DNA of 64,000 bases from Geobacter sp. AOG1 (lineage in GTDB: Bacteria; Desulfobacterota; Desulfuromonadia; Geobacterales; Geobacteraceae): the NCBI RefSeq assembly GCF_019972315.1, contig NZ_BLIZ01000001.1, positions 248,001-312,000 on the forward strand, given 5' to 3'. How positions within the stretch are numbered: position 1 is the stretch's first letter; the number at the start of each line of letters is the position of its first letter. The translations under genes and the position numbers were made by a program. Below are positions 55,510 to 64,000 of the stretch, piece by piece. The notes below the pieces were generated by a model. It was not told the DNA's origin. It saw only the letters and a list, made by a program, of their open reading frames with translations, and ran no database searches.

Positions 55510-55661
55510 AGACCGAGTTCCAACTGTTTCCAGGTGCAGCGTTTCACCTTCGGCCCCGCGTAGTACCGGGGACAGGAGGCGATCACCACCGCAACGGGCT
55601 GCTTGCAGGAACGACGGCAGGAAAGACAGAGTTTGTTTGCCTCTAGGTGCCGCTCTTTCAT
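55506..55661 (-). CDS. Tiny Cys-rich protein between ilvE and ferredoxin
   Basis: 51 residues, six Cys: CLSCRRSC near the start, then ASCPRYY and a final RCTW. It starts 3 bases after the ilvE stop, with GGGTAGAG as a possible ribosome site, and its TGA overlaps the GTG of the ferredoxin gene. Tight packing and Cys spacing support a real gene. It could bind zinc or an iron-sulfur cluster. Unknown family. Confidence 0.65.
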   Translation of the reverse strand: MKERHLEANKLCLSCRRSCKQPVAVVIASCPRYYAGPKVKRCTWKQLELGL

Positions 55662-55664
55662 TCT

Positions 55665-56738
55665 CTACCCGATTTTTCTCACCCAGCCGAACTGGTCTTC
55701 AAGCCTGCCGGTCTGGATGCCGGTAAGGGTGTCGTAGAGCTGGCGGGTAATTGCGCCCACGCCGCCGTCGCCCACCGTGTAATTCTCTCCCTGGTAGGCG
55801 AGGACGCCGACCGGGCTGATGACTGCAGCGGTGCCACTGCCGAAGGCCTCGGTTACTTTGCCTGCCCGGATGTCGGCCATCAGCTCATTCACGTCGATGA
55901 GCCGCTCCTCGATTGTGTAGCCAAGGCTCGCGGCCAGCTTGAGCGTGGAGTCGCGGGTGACGCCGTTCAGAATGGTGCCGGTAAGGGGTGAGGTGACAAT
56001 GGTCTTCCCATAGGCAAAGAGCATGTTCATGGCCCCCACCTCTTCCACGTAGCGCTTGTGGACACCGTCAAGCCAGAGGACCTGGTCGTACCCCTTCTTT
56101 TTCGCCTCAAGGCCGGCCTTGAGGGAACAGGCGTAGTTGCCGCCGGTTTTGGCCTCCCCGGTGCCGCCGGGGACGGAGCGAACATAGCGGTCTTCCACCA
56201 TGATCTTGATGGGGTTGAACCCCGCGGAGTAGTATGCGCCGACCGGCGAGAGAATCACATAGAAGTAGTAATGATCCGCGGGCTTCACCCCCAAGGCAGG
56301 TTCCACGCCGATCATGGTGGGACGGATGTAGAGGGAGGTCCCTTCCGAGGAGGGGATCCAGTCGCGTTCCAGCGCAACGAGCTTCTCGATGCCGCCGATG
56401 AAGAGATCCTCCGGCACCTCGGGCATGCAGAGCCGGTCGGCGGATTGGTTGAAACGCCGGGCGTTCATCTCAGGGCGAAAGAGGGTTATTGTGCCGTCTG
56501 CCCACTTGTAGGCCTTGAGTCCCTCAAAAATCTCCTGGGAGTAATGAAAAACAGAACATGCCGGATCAAGGGAAAAGGGGCCATAGGGCTCGATACGGCC
56601 GTTGACCCACCCCTCACCCGCTTTCCATTCAACCAGCAGCATCCGGTCGGTAAAAAGTCGACCGAATCCGAGCTTGGACTCATCGGCACATTTGGGCTTT
56701 TTCTTGTCATCGGGAAGGGGTAAAATCGTGATGTCCAT
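55665..56738 (-). CDS. ilvE: Branched-chain amino acid aminotransferase
   Basis: 357 residues from the ATG at 56738, which is 9 bases after GGAGG; TTG at 56744 is the alternative. A fold-type IV PLP enzyme of the longer (BCAT, eukaryote-like) class: EIFEGLKAYKW, RPTMIGVEPALGVKPA, and the PLP-lysine region EAKTGGNYACSL. It makes Leu, Ile and Val from keto acids. It leads a short operon with the Cys-rich protein and ferredoxin. Confidence 0.95.
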   Translation of the reverse strand: MDITILPLPDDKKKPKCADESKLGFGRLFTDRMLLVEWKAGEGWVNGRIEPYGPFSLDPACSVFHYSQEIFEGLKAYKWADGTITLFRPEMNARRFNQSADRLCMPEVPEDLFIGGIEKLVALERDWIPSSEGTSLYIRPTMIGVEPALGVKPADHYYFYVILSPVGAYYSAGFNPIKIMVEDRYVRSVPGGTGEAKTGGNYACSLKAGLEAKKKGYDQVLWLDGVHKRYVEEVGAMNMLFAYGKTIVTSPLTGTILNGVTRDSTLKLAASLGYTIEERLIDVNELMADIRAGKVTEAFGSGTAAVISPVGVLAYQGENYTVGDGGVGAITRQLYDTLTGIQTGRLEDQFGWVRKIG

Positions 56739-56904
56739 CTGCAAAAACCTCCGGTTGCGGCGCTCTGCGTCGGAATTATCTACCTAGAATCGTTTACCAT
56801 ACAAAGCCCTTAGCGGGCAAGGGTTTTCCTCCGTCACCATTGACATCTGATGAAATTCTCCTGTATTGTAGCATCAGCATCACTACTCATTAAATGGAGC
56901 CCGG

Positions 56905-57360
56905 ATGAAGAGGCTGACCCCCCTGATCATCGCCTTCCTCTGCCTGACAGCCATGGCCGCCTCCGCGGGCAGACTGCCCGACGGTTACATGGAAACCCCT
57001 TGGGGGACGGACCTGCGCCAGGTCATGAAAACCTATCCCCGGGGAAACCTTGAAAGACTTCACAACGACTACGTTTATCGCCAATTCAGCCCCAACCGTG
57101 AAATTTTCGTCCGGACCTTCATTTTCAAGGATGACAACCTCGTCGCGGTTTCCATCAAGTTTAATCCCGACTACGTCAAGAAAAGCGGCACCGACAGGCT
57201 CCTTGCCAGATTCCGGAAGAGTTTCGGCGAAGGGGACTATGAACAATCCCCCTCACCCCATGTGATCACCTACATCTGGGAAGGGCCAAAATCCCGCATC
57301 TCCTTCGGGTATATGCCGAAACGTCCCGACATGACTATCATGGTCTTCCAGCAGAAGTAA
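56905..57360 (+). CDS. Hypothetical secreted protein
   Basis: 151 residues with a signal peptide (about 1-21, AMAASAG). The mature part starts LPDGYMETPWGTDLRQVMKTYP, a pattern seen in small periplasmic proteins of Geobacter-type genomes. I cannot assign a function. It precedes the rpoH promoter, with no terminator in between. Confidence 0.7.
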   Translation: MKRLTPLIIAFLCLTAMAASAGRLPDGYMETPWGTDLRQVMKTYPRGNLERLHNDYVYRQFSPNREIFVRTFIFKDDNLVAVSIKFNPDYVKKSGTDRLLARFRKSFGEGDYEQSPSPHVITYIWEGPKSRISFGYMPKRPDMTIMVFQQK

Positions 57361-57366
57361 CCCCCC

Positions 57367-57395
57367 TTGATTTTTTCTCCAACGGTTGCTATATA
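57367..57395 (+). promoter_or_regulatory. Sigma70 promoter of rpoH
   Basis: TTGATT (57367-57372), 17-base spacer, TATATA (57390-57395). The start point should fall in or just before the CIRCE element. Confidence 0.65.
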
Positions 57396-57401
57396 TATAG
57401 C

Positions 57402-57427
57402 TAGCACTCTCCACCCGAGAGTGCCAA
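57402..57427 (+). promoter_or_regulatory. CIRCE operator (HrcA-binding)
   Basis: TAGCACTC (57402-57409), nine bases, GAGTGCCAA (57419-57427), one base from the consensus TTAGCACTC-N9-GAGTGCTAA. It overlaps the predicted transcription start of rpoH, so HrcA should repress the heat-shock sigma factor. Confidence 0.9.
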
Positions 57428-57473
57428 CAAACCGTACCGTGGACTAATGGCACGGACGAAGGAGACACCCCCC

Positions 57474-58328
57474 ATGACAAGGACCATGCCTGTCGTTGCC
57501 GACAGCCTTAATCTCTATCTGGCCGAAATAAAGAAATTTCCCCTCCTCTCGCCCGAGGAAGAGCAGCTGCTTGCCGTGAAATTTTACGAAGAGAAGGACC
57601 TGGAAGCGGCCCATCGCCTGATTACCGCCAACCTCCGCTTCGTGGTAAAGATCGCCGCCGAATACCGGGACTACGGCATGAAGATGCTCGATCTGATCCA
57701 GGAAGGGAATGTCGGGCTCATGATGGCGGTACGCAAGTTCAACCCGTACAAGGGGTTCCGCCTCATATCCTATGCCGTCTGGTGGATCCGTGCCTATATC
57801 CAGAACCATATCATCTCTGGCTGGAGCCTTTTGAAAATCGGTACCACTCAGGCGCAGAAGAAGCTATTTTTCAAGCTGAACCAGGCCAAGAACGCCATCA
57901 GGCAGATGACCGGCCTCGACGACAACGAAGCGACCGCGATCTCCCTCGATGTACGGGAGTCGGACGTCGTGGAAATGGAACAGCGCATGCGTGGCGAGCA
58001 CTCCCTCGATGCGGAGATCGGCGACGGCGAGGGGCTTACCCTTCTGGACAGCCTGGCCGACGAACGCCAGAACCAGGAAGAACAACTGGCGGAACTCCAG
58101 GAAGGCAGACTGCTGCAGACGGAAATCGCTTCCGCCCTTACCTTTCTCAACGAAAAGGAGCGCTACATCATAGAGCACCGCATCACTGCCGACGAACCCC
58201 TTACCCTCCAGGAGATCGCCGACCACTTTACCATCTCCCGCGAGAGGGTGCGCCAGATCGAAGAAGGTGCCCTCAGGAAGATGAAAGTCGCCCTCACCCC
58301 ACTCCTCGTCCAGGCCCGTGCCGCCTGA
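57474..58328 (+). CDS. rpoH: Heat-shock sigma factor sigma32
   Basis: 284 residues from the ATG at 57474 (GAAGGAG at good spacing; an ATG at 57447 is the alternative). Region 2 (LRFVVKIAAEYRDYGMKMLDLIQEGNVGLM, cut at either end for family) and region 4.2 (LTLQEIADHFTISRERVRQIEEGALRKMK) are complete, and sequence and length fit RpoH. CIRCE control upstream means HrcA regulates it, as reported for Geobacter. It ends before a strong terminator. Confidence 0.93.
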   Translation: MTRTMPVVADSLNLYLAEIKKFPLLSPEEEQLLAVKFYEEKDLEAAHRLITANLRFVVKIAAEYRDYGMKMLDLIQEGNVGLMMAVRKFNPYKGFRLISYAVWWIRAYIQNHIISGWSLLKIGTTQAQKKLFFKLNQAKNAIRQMTGLDDNEATAISLDVRESDVVEMEQRMRGEHSLDAEIGDGEGLTLLDSLADERQNQEEQLAELQEGRLLQTEIASALTFLNEKERYIIEHRITADEPLTLQEIADHFTISRERVRQIEEGALRKMKVALTPLLVQARAA

Positions 58329-58348
58329 CACATACGCTTTCGTAACCC

Positions 58349-58382
58349 AAAGGGAGGCCTGCAACAGGCCTCCCTTTTTTTT
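58349..58382 (+). terminator. Rho-independent terminator of rpoH
   Basis: AGGGAGGCCTG (58351-58361), CAA loop, CAGGCCTCCCT (58365-58375), then a run of T to 58382. Confidence 0.92.
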
Positions 58383-58527
58383 GCACATACGCACCCGATA
58401 TATTTCAATCGTTGACCCCCTCACTCCACCTCCACCACACCACAAATAGTATTGATTAATGGGCCTTTATCTGGAATAATCACCCCCATTGTCCGATTGA
58501 CATTCATTGCCGAGGAGAATGCACTGC

Positions 58528-60453
58528 ATGCCTGAAAACAACATCAAAGACATATCCAACCGTTTCATAAATTTCATCACCTTTGTCGATCTCCCCATCA
58601 AGAAAAAGTTCCGCCTCTTTTCCGTCGGTGTTCTTTTCTGGTTCGTCATGCTCTTCGCTGTCACCATGGCCGCGCTCATCACCGTTGATCAGAAAACCGA
58701 CAACATCGTCAGGAACCTTATTCCCCAAGACAGACTTGCCCAGAAAATTGCCCGGAACATCCAGAGTCTGAATCTGGATGCCCTGGAACTTTCCCGGACC
58801 TCCGACTTGAGGAGCGCCCTGCGAAGAGTCGAGACATCCAAGGCCCGCATCGAGGACATCAATGTCTTTCTCTCCGCATTGGAGGCGGGCGGGAAGGTGA
58901 ATGACTACTCCCGGGAAACCGGCAAGCTGCTCGAAACGTTCTCCACCTCCTCCGTAAAGGGAGACTTGGCCGGAGAGAAGTACATCCGGGAAATGACAGC
59001 CCTCCAGGGGACTCTCGTCAGAAAATTACAGGCATTCGTGGACCTGAAGATGGGGAACCTCCATGACAATCTTCGGGACAACGGCCGTCTCGACGCAAAA
59101 CTGAAGGAGTACCAGCAGACCCTCACCGAGGCCCTGACCCTGTCCAACGACTATTCCACCAGCACCTCCCTTCTCTATGCAAAGAACGCCGAAACAATCA
59201 ACTCCACCGTCAACTATACCTCAAGCACCGTTGCCGTGGTCCTGGTCATCGCCCTGCTTCTCCTCGGCATCTTCACCATCTGGATATCCAGATCCATCGC
59301 CAACCCGGTAAATTCCATCATAGAACAGATTCATTCCCTGGGAACGGGAGACGTTGACCTGTCCAAGAAGATCGCCATCCACTCCAAGGACGAAATAGGT
59401 ATCCTGTCGGCGGAGTTCAACGGCCTGATGGAATCGATACATGGCATGACGACCTTCAAAAAGGTCATCGAGGAAGACGATACCCTGGAGGATGTCTACT
59501 CCCGCCTGGGGAACGTCCTGCGGGAGCAGATCGGCATCGATGAATTCCTTATCTACGAGATTTCAACCAACCAGAACAAGATGAATCCCGTCTACCCCCT
59601 GGTCCTCTCCGACAGCGAGTCGTTCTGCAGTCCCGACATCCTGGACAGCAGCGAACTGTGCAAGGCGAAGAAGACCGGCCACGCCATCTCGTCCATGGTC
59701 TACCCCCACATCTGCAAGCAGTTCCAGATCGAGCAGGGGAAGGAGCATTTCTGTATCCCGATGATCATCGGCGGGGGAACCGGCGGGGTGGTGCAGCTCG
59801 TGTTCGACAAGGCCGACCCCCGGTACCGGGACCAGCACGCCATAGACCGGAAAGTGTTCAAGGCGAGACAGTATGTCAAGGAGTCGCTCTCCGTGATCGA
59901 GGCCAAGCGGCTCATGAACACGCTGCGGGATTCCGCGCTCAAGGACTCCCTGACCGGCCTGTACAACAGGAGATTCCTGCAGGAGTGCACCGAGAACATG
60001 GTCGCCGGGGTCATGCGGCGCGGCAAGAATATCGGCCTCATCATGTGCGACCTGGATTATTTCAAGCAGGTCAACGACGTGTACGGCCACAACGCCGGCG
60101 ACGCGGTGCTAAAGGAGACATCCGCCCTCATCAAGAGCAGCGTCAGGAGTTCCGATCTCGTCATCAGGTTCGGCGGCGAGGAATTCCTCGTGGTCCTTCT
60201 GGACACCAACAAGGATGAGACCATGAAAGTGGCCGAAAAGATCAGGGAAAGCATCCAGAATGCCAAGTTCAAGGTCCAGGACGGGGTACTCAAAAAGACC
60301 ATAAGCCTCGGCGTCAGCGAGTTCCCCATCGATACCCAGCTCTTCTGGCAGTCCATCAAATACGCCGACGTCGCGCTTTACAAGGCCAAAGAGACGGGAA
60401 GGAACAAGGCCATCCGGTTCAGCGAGGAGATGTGGACCGGCGAGCAGTTCTAG
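58528..60453 (+). CDS. Membrane diguanylate cyclase with HAMP, Cys-containing GAF-like and GGDEF domains
   Basis: 641 residues from the ATG at 58528 (GAGGAG site). Membrane helix (about 30-52), periplasmic helical sensor (about 53-235), second helix (about 237-260), HAMP (about 260-315), a GAF-like domain (about 330-460), then GGDEF with the intact active motif RFGGEEF and DLDYFKQVND. It should make cyclic di-GMP. The GAF-like part contains four cysteines (FCSPD, ELCKAKK, HICKQ, HFCIP) that could bind a metal or cluster. No EAL domain. Confidence 0.92.
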   Translation: MPENNIKDISNRFINFITFVDLPIKKKFRLFSVGVLFWFVMLFAVTMAALITVDQKTDNIVRNLIPQDRLAQKIARNIQSLNLDALELSRTSDLRSALRRVETSKARIEDINVFLSALEAGGKVNDYSRETGKLLETFSTSSVKGDLAGEKYIREMTALQGTLVRKLQAFVDLKMGNLHDNLRDNGRLDAKLKEYQQTLTEALTLSNDYSTSTSLLYAKNAETINSTVNYTSSTVAVVLVIALLLLGIFTIWISRSIANPVNSIIEQIHSLGTGDVDLSKKIAIHSKDEIGILSAEFNGLMESIHGMTTFKKVIEEDDTLEDVYSRLGNVLREQIGIDEFLIYEISTNQNKMNPVYPLVLSDSESFCSPDILDSSELCKAKKTGHAISSMVYPHICKQFQIEQGKEHFCIPMIIGGGTGGVVQLVFDKADPRYRDQHAIDRKVFKARQYVKESLSVIEAKRLMNTLRDSALKDSLTGLYNRRFLQECTENMVAGVMRRGKNIGLIMCDLDYFKQVNDVYGHNAGDAVLKETSALIKSSVRSSDLVIRFGGEEFLVVLLDTNKDETMKVAEKIRESIQNAKFKVQDGVLKKTISLGVSEFPIDTQLFWQSIKYADVALYKAKETGRNKAIRFSEEMWTGEQF

Positions 60454-60474
60454 CAGAGAGAGGGAGGCATGTGG

Positions 60475-60516
60475 GTCAACAATTACGTTGACAAAACCCC
60501 ACCCCTTTCGTATCCT
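60475..60516 (+). promoter_or_regulatory. Sigma70 promoter of metX with an overlapping palindrome
   Basis: TTGACA (60488-60493), 17-base spacer, TATCCT (60511-60516), about 25 bases before the SAM riboswitch. A perfect palindrome GTCAAC-N6-GTTGAC (60475-60492) overlaps the -35 box and could be an operator. Confidence 0.55.
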
Positions 60517-60544
60517 TTTTCATGAAAATTGAATAGCTAGCTTT

Positions 60545-60757
60545 CTTATCGAGAGTGGTGGAGGGACAGGCCCTGCGAAGCCACAGCAACCGGTTGCTCC
60601 GGTTCGCATTCGGTCCGAGGTCAAGGCGGCAAGAAGGAAACGGTGGCGGCGTACAGAGTACGGTGACGCGTTTTCGACGAAGCCGGAACAGACATCGGTC
60701 CAAAGGCGAACCGGAGAGCGTCAGGTGCTAAATCCTGCCGTAAGGCAAAGATGAGAG
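60545..60757 (+). ncRNA. SAM-I (S-box) riboswitch with an enlarged P3 arm
   Basis: Conserved elements: CTTATCGAGAG (60545-60555), GGTGGAGGGACAGGCCCTGCGAAGCC (spans 60557-60582), CAGCAAC (60584-60590), then GGTGCTAAATCC (60724-60735) and GATGAGAG (60750-60757). CTTATC and GATGAG form P1. The core is normal, but P3 (GCTCCGGTTCGC, 60596-60607, with GCGAACCGGA, 60706-60715) encloses about 98 extra bases. It should switch off metX when S-adenosylmethionine is abundant. Confidence 0.92.
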
Positions 60758-60785
60758 AGGCGCTTAGACGATAGCTGCACATCTG

Positions 60786-60824
60786 AAGCCCCTTCTCATC
60801 ATCACTCGCGAGAAGGGGCTTTCT
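60786..60824 (+). terminator. Attenuator terminator of the SAM riboswitch
   Basis: AAGCCCCTTCTC and GAGAAGGGGCTT pair, followed by TCTT. CTCATC (60795-60800) can instead pair with GATGAG of riboswitch P1 (60750-60755) as an antiterminator, the usual S-box arrangement. Confidence 0.85.
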
Positions 60825-60904
60825 TGTGTGGAAGAGCGGAAGCTCGGAAGGCTGGAAGTAAAAACTTTCCCTTCCGCGCTTCCGTGCTACAGACTTCCGC
60901 ACGT

Positions 60905-62023
60905 ATGAGTGAGAATCCAATGTCCGTCGGCATCGTACAAGAACAATCCCTGACCATCGAGACGGGGCTCCGCCTGGAGAGCGGCCGTATCCTGGCGCCC
61001 ATCACCCTCGTCTATGAGACCTACGGAACCCTCAATGCGGCGCGTTCCAACGCCATCCTGGTGACCCATGCCTGGACCGGCAACGCCCACCTGGCGGGAA
61101 AGCTCGCCGAAGACGACCCGAAACCGGGGTGGTGGGACGCCATCGTCGGTCCCGGCCGACTCCTGGATACGGAGAGGTATTTCGTTATCTGCTCCAATGT
61201 CATCGGCTCCTGCTACGGCTCCACCGGCCCCGCCTCTCTCAGCCCGCGCACAGGAAAGCGCTACAATCTTTCTTTCCCCGTCATTACCGTTCGTGACATG
61301 GTGCGGGCTCAGGAGTTCCTCATCGACCACCTGGGGATCGACCGGCTCCTGACCGTCCTCGGCGGCAGCATGGGGGGGATGCAGGCGCTCGAATGGGCAA
61401 CCCAGTTGCCGGAGCGCATCGCCTCCGCCGTCGTCCTTGCCGCGACACCCCGCCCGTCGGCCCAGGCCATCGCCATGAATGCCGTGGCCCGCTGGGCCAT
61501 CTTCAACGACCCGACCTGGAAGAAGGGGGAATACCGTAAGAATCCCAAGGACGGCCTGGCCCTGGCCCGGGGGATCGGCCACATCACCTTTCTCTCCGAC
61601 GAATCCATGACCGCCAAGTTCGATCGCCGCTTCTCCGCCAAAGACGGCCAGTTCGATTTCTTTGGCCAGTTCGAGGTGGAGCGCTATCTTTCCTATAACG
61701 GCTACAACTTCGTCGACCGTTTCGACGCCAACTCCTTTCTCTACCTCGCCAAGGCCCTCGACCTCTATGATGTGGCCTGGGGATACGAATCCATGGAGGA
61801 AGCATTCTCACAAATTCAGGCGCCGCTCCAGTTCTTCGCCTTCACCTCCGACTGGCTCTACCCCCCCTACCAGACCGAGGAGATGGTGAACGTCCTGCAA
61901 AAGATCGGCAATCCGGTGGAATACCACCTCATCACATCCGCCTATGGCCACGACGCTTTCCTCCTCGAACACGAAACGTTCACCCCCATGGTCAAGGCAT
62001 TGCTGGAGCGGGTGGGGGGATAA
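60905..62023 (+). CDS. metX: Homoserine O-acetyltransferase
   Basis: 372 residues from the ATG at 60905 (ATG at 60920 is possible; neither has a strong ribosome site). An alpha/beta hydrolase: nucleophile S155 in [13 protein letters not shown], Asp in [11 protein letters not shown], His in YGHDAFLLE. It makes O-acetylhomoserine for methionine synthesis. A SAM-I riboswitch precedes it. The gap holds an imperfect inverted repeat of GCGGAAG/CTTCCG type (about 60834-60898). Confidence 0.95.
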   Translation: MSENPMSVGIVQEQSLTIETGLRLESGRILAPITLVYETYGTLNAARSNAILVTHAWTGNAHLAGKLAEDDPKPGWWDAIVGPGRLLDTERYFVICSNVIGSCYGSTGPASLSPRTGKRYNLSFPVITVRDMVRAQEFLIDHLGIDRLLTVLGGSMGGMQALEWATQLPERIASAVVLAATPRPSAQAIAMNAVARWAIFNDPTWKKGEYRKNPKDGLALARGIGHITFLSDESMTAKFDRRFSAKDGQFDFFGQFEVERYLSYNGYNFVDRFDANSFLYLAKALDLYDVAWGYESMEEAFSQIQAPLQFFAFTSDWLYPPYQTEEMVNVLQKIGNPVEYHLITSAYGHDAFLLEHETFTPMVKALLERVGG

Positions 62024-62038
62024 AAGGAGCATGCTGCC

Positions 62039-64000
62039 ATGAGCGAACCGACAATAGACGGCAAGGCGGGGGTCGGCGGGAAACATGAGAACCGCCGCTG
62101 GCTCCGGGAGCAGATGAATCCCTACTTCTTCATCACCATGAAAGACGAACCGGAAGCGCTCGGCATCCTGGAACGGGAACTGGGGAGCCTAAAGGGGAAC
62201 CGGCGGCTGATCCTGGCCGACCGGGACAAGGCCCAAATACTCGCCGTTCGTAACTATGCGGGATCGCTCTACGAGACCCTCACCCTGCGCGAGGTCCAGG
62301 AGCGGGAGATTTCCTTCGCCATGTTCGTCCACTCGGAGGGACCGCTGCCGGGGCTTCCCGAGTCCCTGGAGATACAGCGGTTCGAATTCGACCGGAAGAG
62401 CAACGAAGAGATCAACGCCGGCAGAGAGATCACCGTCCCTGCAGCTGTCCGGAGAAAGGTGCGGAAGGAACTACGCCGGAACTATCCCGGTTTCGACATG
62501 GGGGATTTCGACCGGCTTCTCAGGCTCATCTGGCTGAACCACGAGCGGTATGTCCGGGTGGCACCGCCGGTCCGCATCGCCCAGGTTCTGAACCTTTTCC
62601 AGAAAGGGAATCAGGGAGGTGGTCTCTATCTGGATGTGGAACCGATCGCCGCGGGCAACGAATCCCGGGTCCACTTCGCCGTGGGAAACCCTCCTCAGAA
62701 GGATTTTCTCATTCAGGTAATGGAGGTGTTCAAACGTCTGGAACTGGGGGTAAACCGCGCCTACTGCCTCACCATCTCCAACGGCGTCCACCCCTATTTC
62801 CTCGGGACCTTTTACGTGCGAAGTCAGGATGGCGCGCCTCTCGACAGCGGGGCCAGGCCCTATGTCAGACTTCGGCAGGAACTCGCCACCACCCAGATGC
62901 TTTCGACCCGCTCGTACACCTATCGGGAACTCGTGATCAACGATCTCATGTCCGGAGAGGATGCCTCCCTTGTCAACGCCTTTATCGCCTTCTGCCATTC
63001 CAACCTGGCCCATAACCAGCCGGACCGCTTCGGCCTCGACGACGTACAGGGGGCATTCCACAGCCATCCGGAAATGGGGCTCCAGCTCATCAAACTCTTC
63101 CGGGTCCGGTTCGACCCCAGCATAACCGACCGTGACCACCTCTATCCCAAGGTTTTTTCCGAAACGGCACAGGAAGTGGAAGGATACAACACCGGCCACC
63201 GCCACCTGGATGAAGTGCGGCGCACCATTTTCCGCTGCTGCCTCACCTTCATCACCCATATCCTGAAGACCAACTTCTTCGTCCCGGAAAAACAGGCGCT
63301 CGCCTTCCGCCTCAACCCTGCCTACCTGGCCGACCTGGGCACAGAATTCACCGCCGACCTCCCCCCGGCAACACCGTTCAGAGTCACTTTTTTCTTCAGC
63401 CGGTACGGCTTCGGCTACCACATCGGCTTTTCGGACATCGCCCGGGGGGGATGGCGCACCGTCATAGCCCGTTCGCCGGACGACTTCACCACCAACGCCG
63501 CCACCCTTTTCCGGGAAAACTTCGTCCTAGCCCATACCCAGCACTTCAAGAACAAGGACATCTACGAAGGTGGCTCCAAACTGGTGATGCTCCTGGACGC
63601 CTCCGACCTGATGCGGGCAAAGGAGCGGGAACTGGAAATCTGGCGCCTCTACAAGCTCCAGTATGGGATAACCAACGCGTTCCTCGACATTTTCGTCACC
63701 GAGAACGGCGTGGCACGGAACCCTGCCGTAGTCGACTACTACCGGGAAGACGAACCGCTCGAACTTGGCCCCGACGAGAACATGCATGACGGCATGATCG
63801 AAGCGATAGCCCGTCTTTCCCAGCGCCGCGGCTATATGCTCGGAATCGGCATCATGTCGAGCAAGCGGGTGGGAATCAACCACAAGGAGTACGGCGTCAC
63901 CTCCACCGGCGTGGTGACGTTCGCCGAAATAACCATGGAAGAGCTGGGAGTCGACATCCGCCGGGACCCTTTCGCCGTCAAGTTCACCGGTGGTACCAAC
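62039..64000 (+). CDS. NAD-glutamate dehydrogenase, large type (partial at the window end)
   Basis: The open frame starts at an ATG with AAAGGAG upstream, 15 bases after metX, and has no stop by the window end, so at least 654 residues are seen. The N-terminal half matches the long regulatory region of the very large (L-type) NAD-dependent glutamate dehydrogenases. The later part carries the start of the catalytic domain: IARGGWRT, HFKNKDIYEGGSK and VGINHKEYGVTSTGVV, with KFTGGTN at the edge. It converts glutamate to 2-oxoglutarate and ammonia. It may share the metX transcript. Confidence 0.85.
   Translation, partial: MSEPTIDGKAGVGGKHENRRWLREQMNPYFFITMKDEPEALGILERELGSLKGNRRLILADRDKAQILAVRNYAGSLYETLTLREVQEREISFAMFVHSEGPLPGLPESLEIQRFEFDRKSNEEINAGREITVPAAVRRKVRKELRRNYPGFDMGDFDRLLRLIWLNHERYVRVAPPVRIAQVLNLFQKGNQGGGLYLDVEPIAAGNESRVHFAVGNPPQKDFLIQVMEVFKRLELGVNRAYCLTISNGVHPYFLGTFYVRSQDGAPLDSGARPYVRLRQELATTQMLSTRSYTYRELVINDLMSGEDASLVNAFIAFCHSNLAHNQPDRFGLDDVQGAFHSHPEMGLQLIKLFRVRFDPSITDRDHLYPKVFSETAQEVEGYNTGHRHLDEVRRTIFRCCLTFITHILKTNFFVPEKQALAFRLNPAYLADLGTEFTADLPPATPFRVTFFFSRYGFGYHIGFSDIARGGWRTVIARSPDDFTTNAATLFRENFVLAHTQHFKNKDIYEGGSKLVMLLDASDLMRAKERELEIWRLYKLQYGITNAFLDIFVTENGVARNPAVVDYYREDEPLELGPDENMHDGMIEAIARLSQRRGYMLGIGIMSSKRVGINHKEYGVTSTGVVTFAEITMEELGVDIRRDPFAVKFTGGTN

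Noticed and set aside
1-64000. CRISPR arrays, insertion sequences, prophage genes
   Set aside because: No regularly spaced repeats, transposase or phage structural genes were seen.

Overview
The window looks like a chromosomal segment of a Geobacter-type deltaproteobacterium (Desulfuromonadota). The evidence is a high G+C content, a seven-heme c-type plus b-type cytochrome pair of the CbcBA kind beside a sigma54 response regulator, a dodecaheme cytochrome built of c7-like repeats, CIRCE-controlled rpoH, a SAM-I riboswitch before metX, and operon orders (ispE-tRNA-prs-rplY-pth-ychF; thiS-thiG-thiE) typical of that group. No insertion sequence, prophage or CRISPR array is visible.

Region by region: 1-1077 holds two attC-like sites around an A+T-rich small ORF, then a VOC-family gene. 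This resembles the end of an integron cassette array. 1218-2651 is hisI-hisG with its own promoter and terminator, followed by a PagL-like gene. 3548-24756 (minus strand) is one long, tightly packed cluster of 19 genes: polysaccharide deacetylase, GT2, SPASM radical SAM, LpxL-like acyltransferase, ACP, three B12-type radical SAM enzymes, a free-standing acyltransferase, thioesterase, ketoreductase, a ketosynthase pair, dehydratase, LolA-like carrier, GH13 enzyme, OM lipoprotein, MMPL exporter and a flavoprotein. It combines the core of an aryl-polyene-type pathway with an unusual set of radical SAM and carbohydrate enzymes, and is the best candidate here for an undescribed pathway.

25005-34331 is an electron-transfer region: a heme-sensor histidine kinase, a BccR-like sigma54 activator, a candidate sigma54 promoter, three small related membrane proteins, a degenerate receiver, CbcA, CbcB, a 12-heme cytochrome, and an orphan copy of the kinase's heme sensor with no output domain. 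34390-38063 carries a TPP riboswitch and thiS-thiG-thiE, a TIGR01212-type radical SAM gene and a fumarylacetoacetate hydrolase-family gene.

38173-38319 is a very small gene read through an in-frame UGA. A perfect hairpin with a GGU loop follows the UGA at bacterial SECIS distance, and a terminator follows the real stop. I read it as a candidate 48-residue zinc-ribbon selenoprotein.

38376-56738 is largely housekeeping: ppdK, glyQ-glyS, mutM, the rpsF-rpsR-rplI operon, ychF, pth, rplY, prs, tRNA-Gln, ispE, clpB, and ilvE followed by a tiny Cys-rich protein and a ferredoxin. 56905-64000 has a secreted protein, CIRCE-rpoH, a diguanylate cyclase, an enlarged SAM-I riboswitch controlling metX, and the start of a large NAD-glutamate dehydrogenase cut by the window edge.
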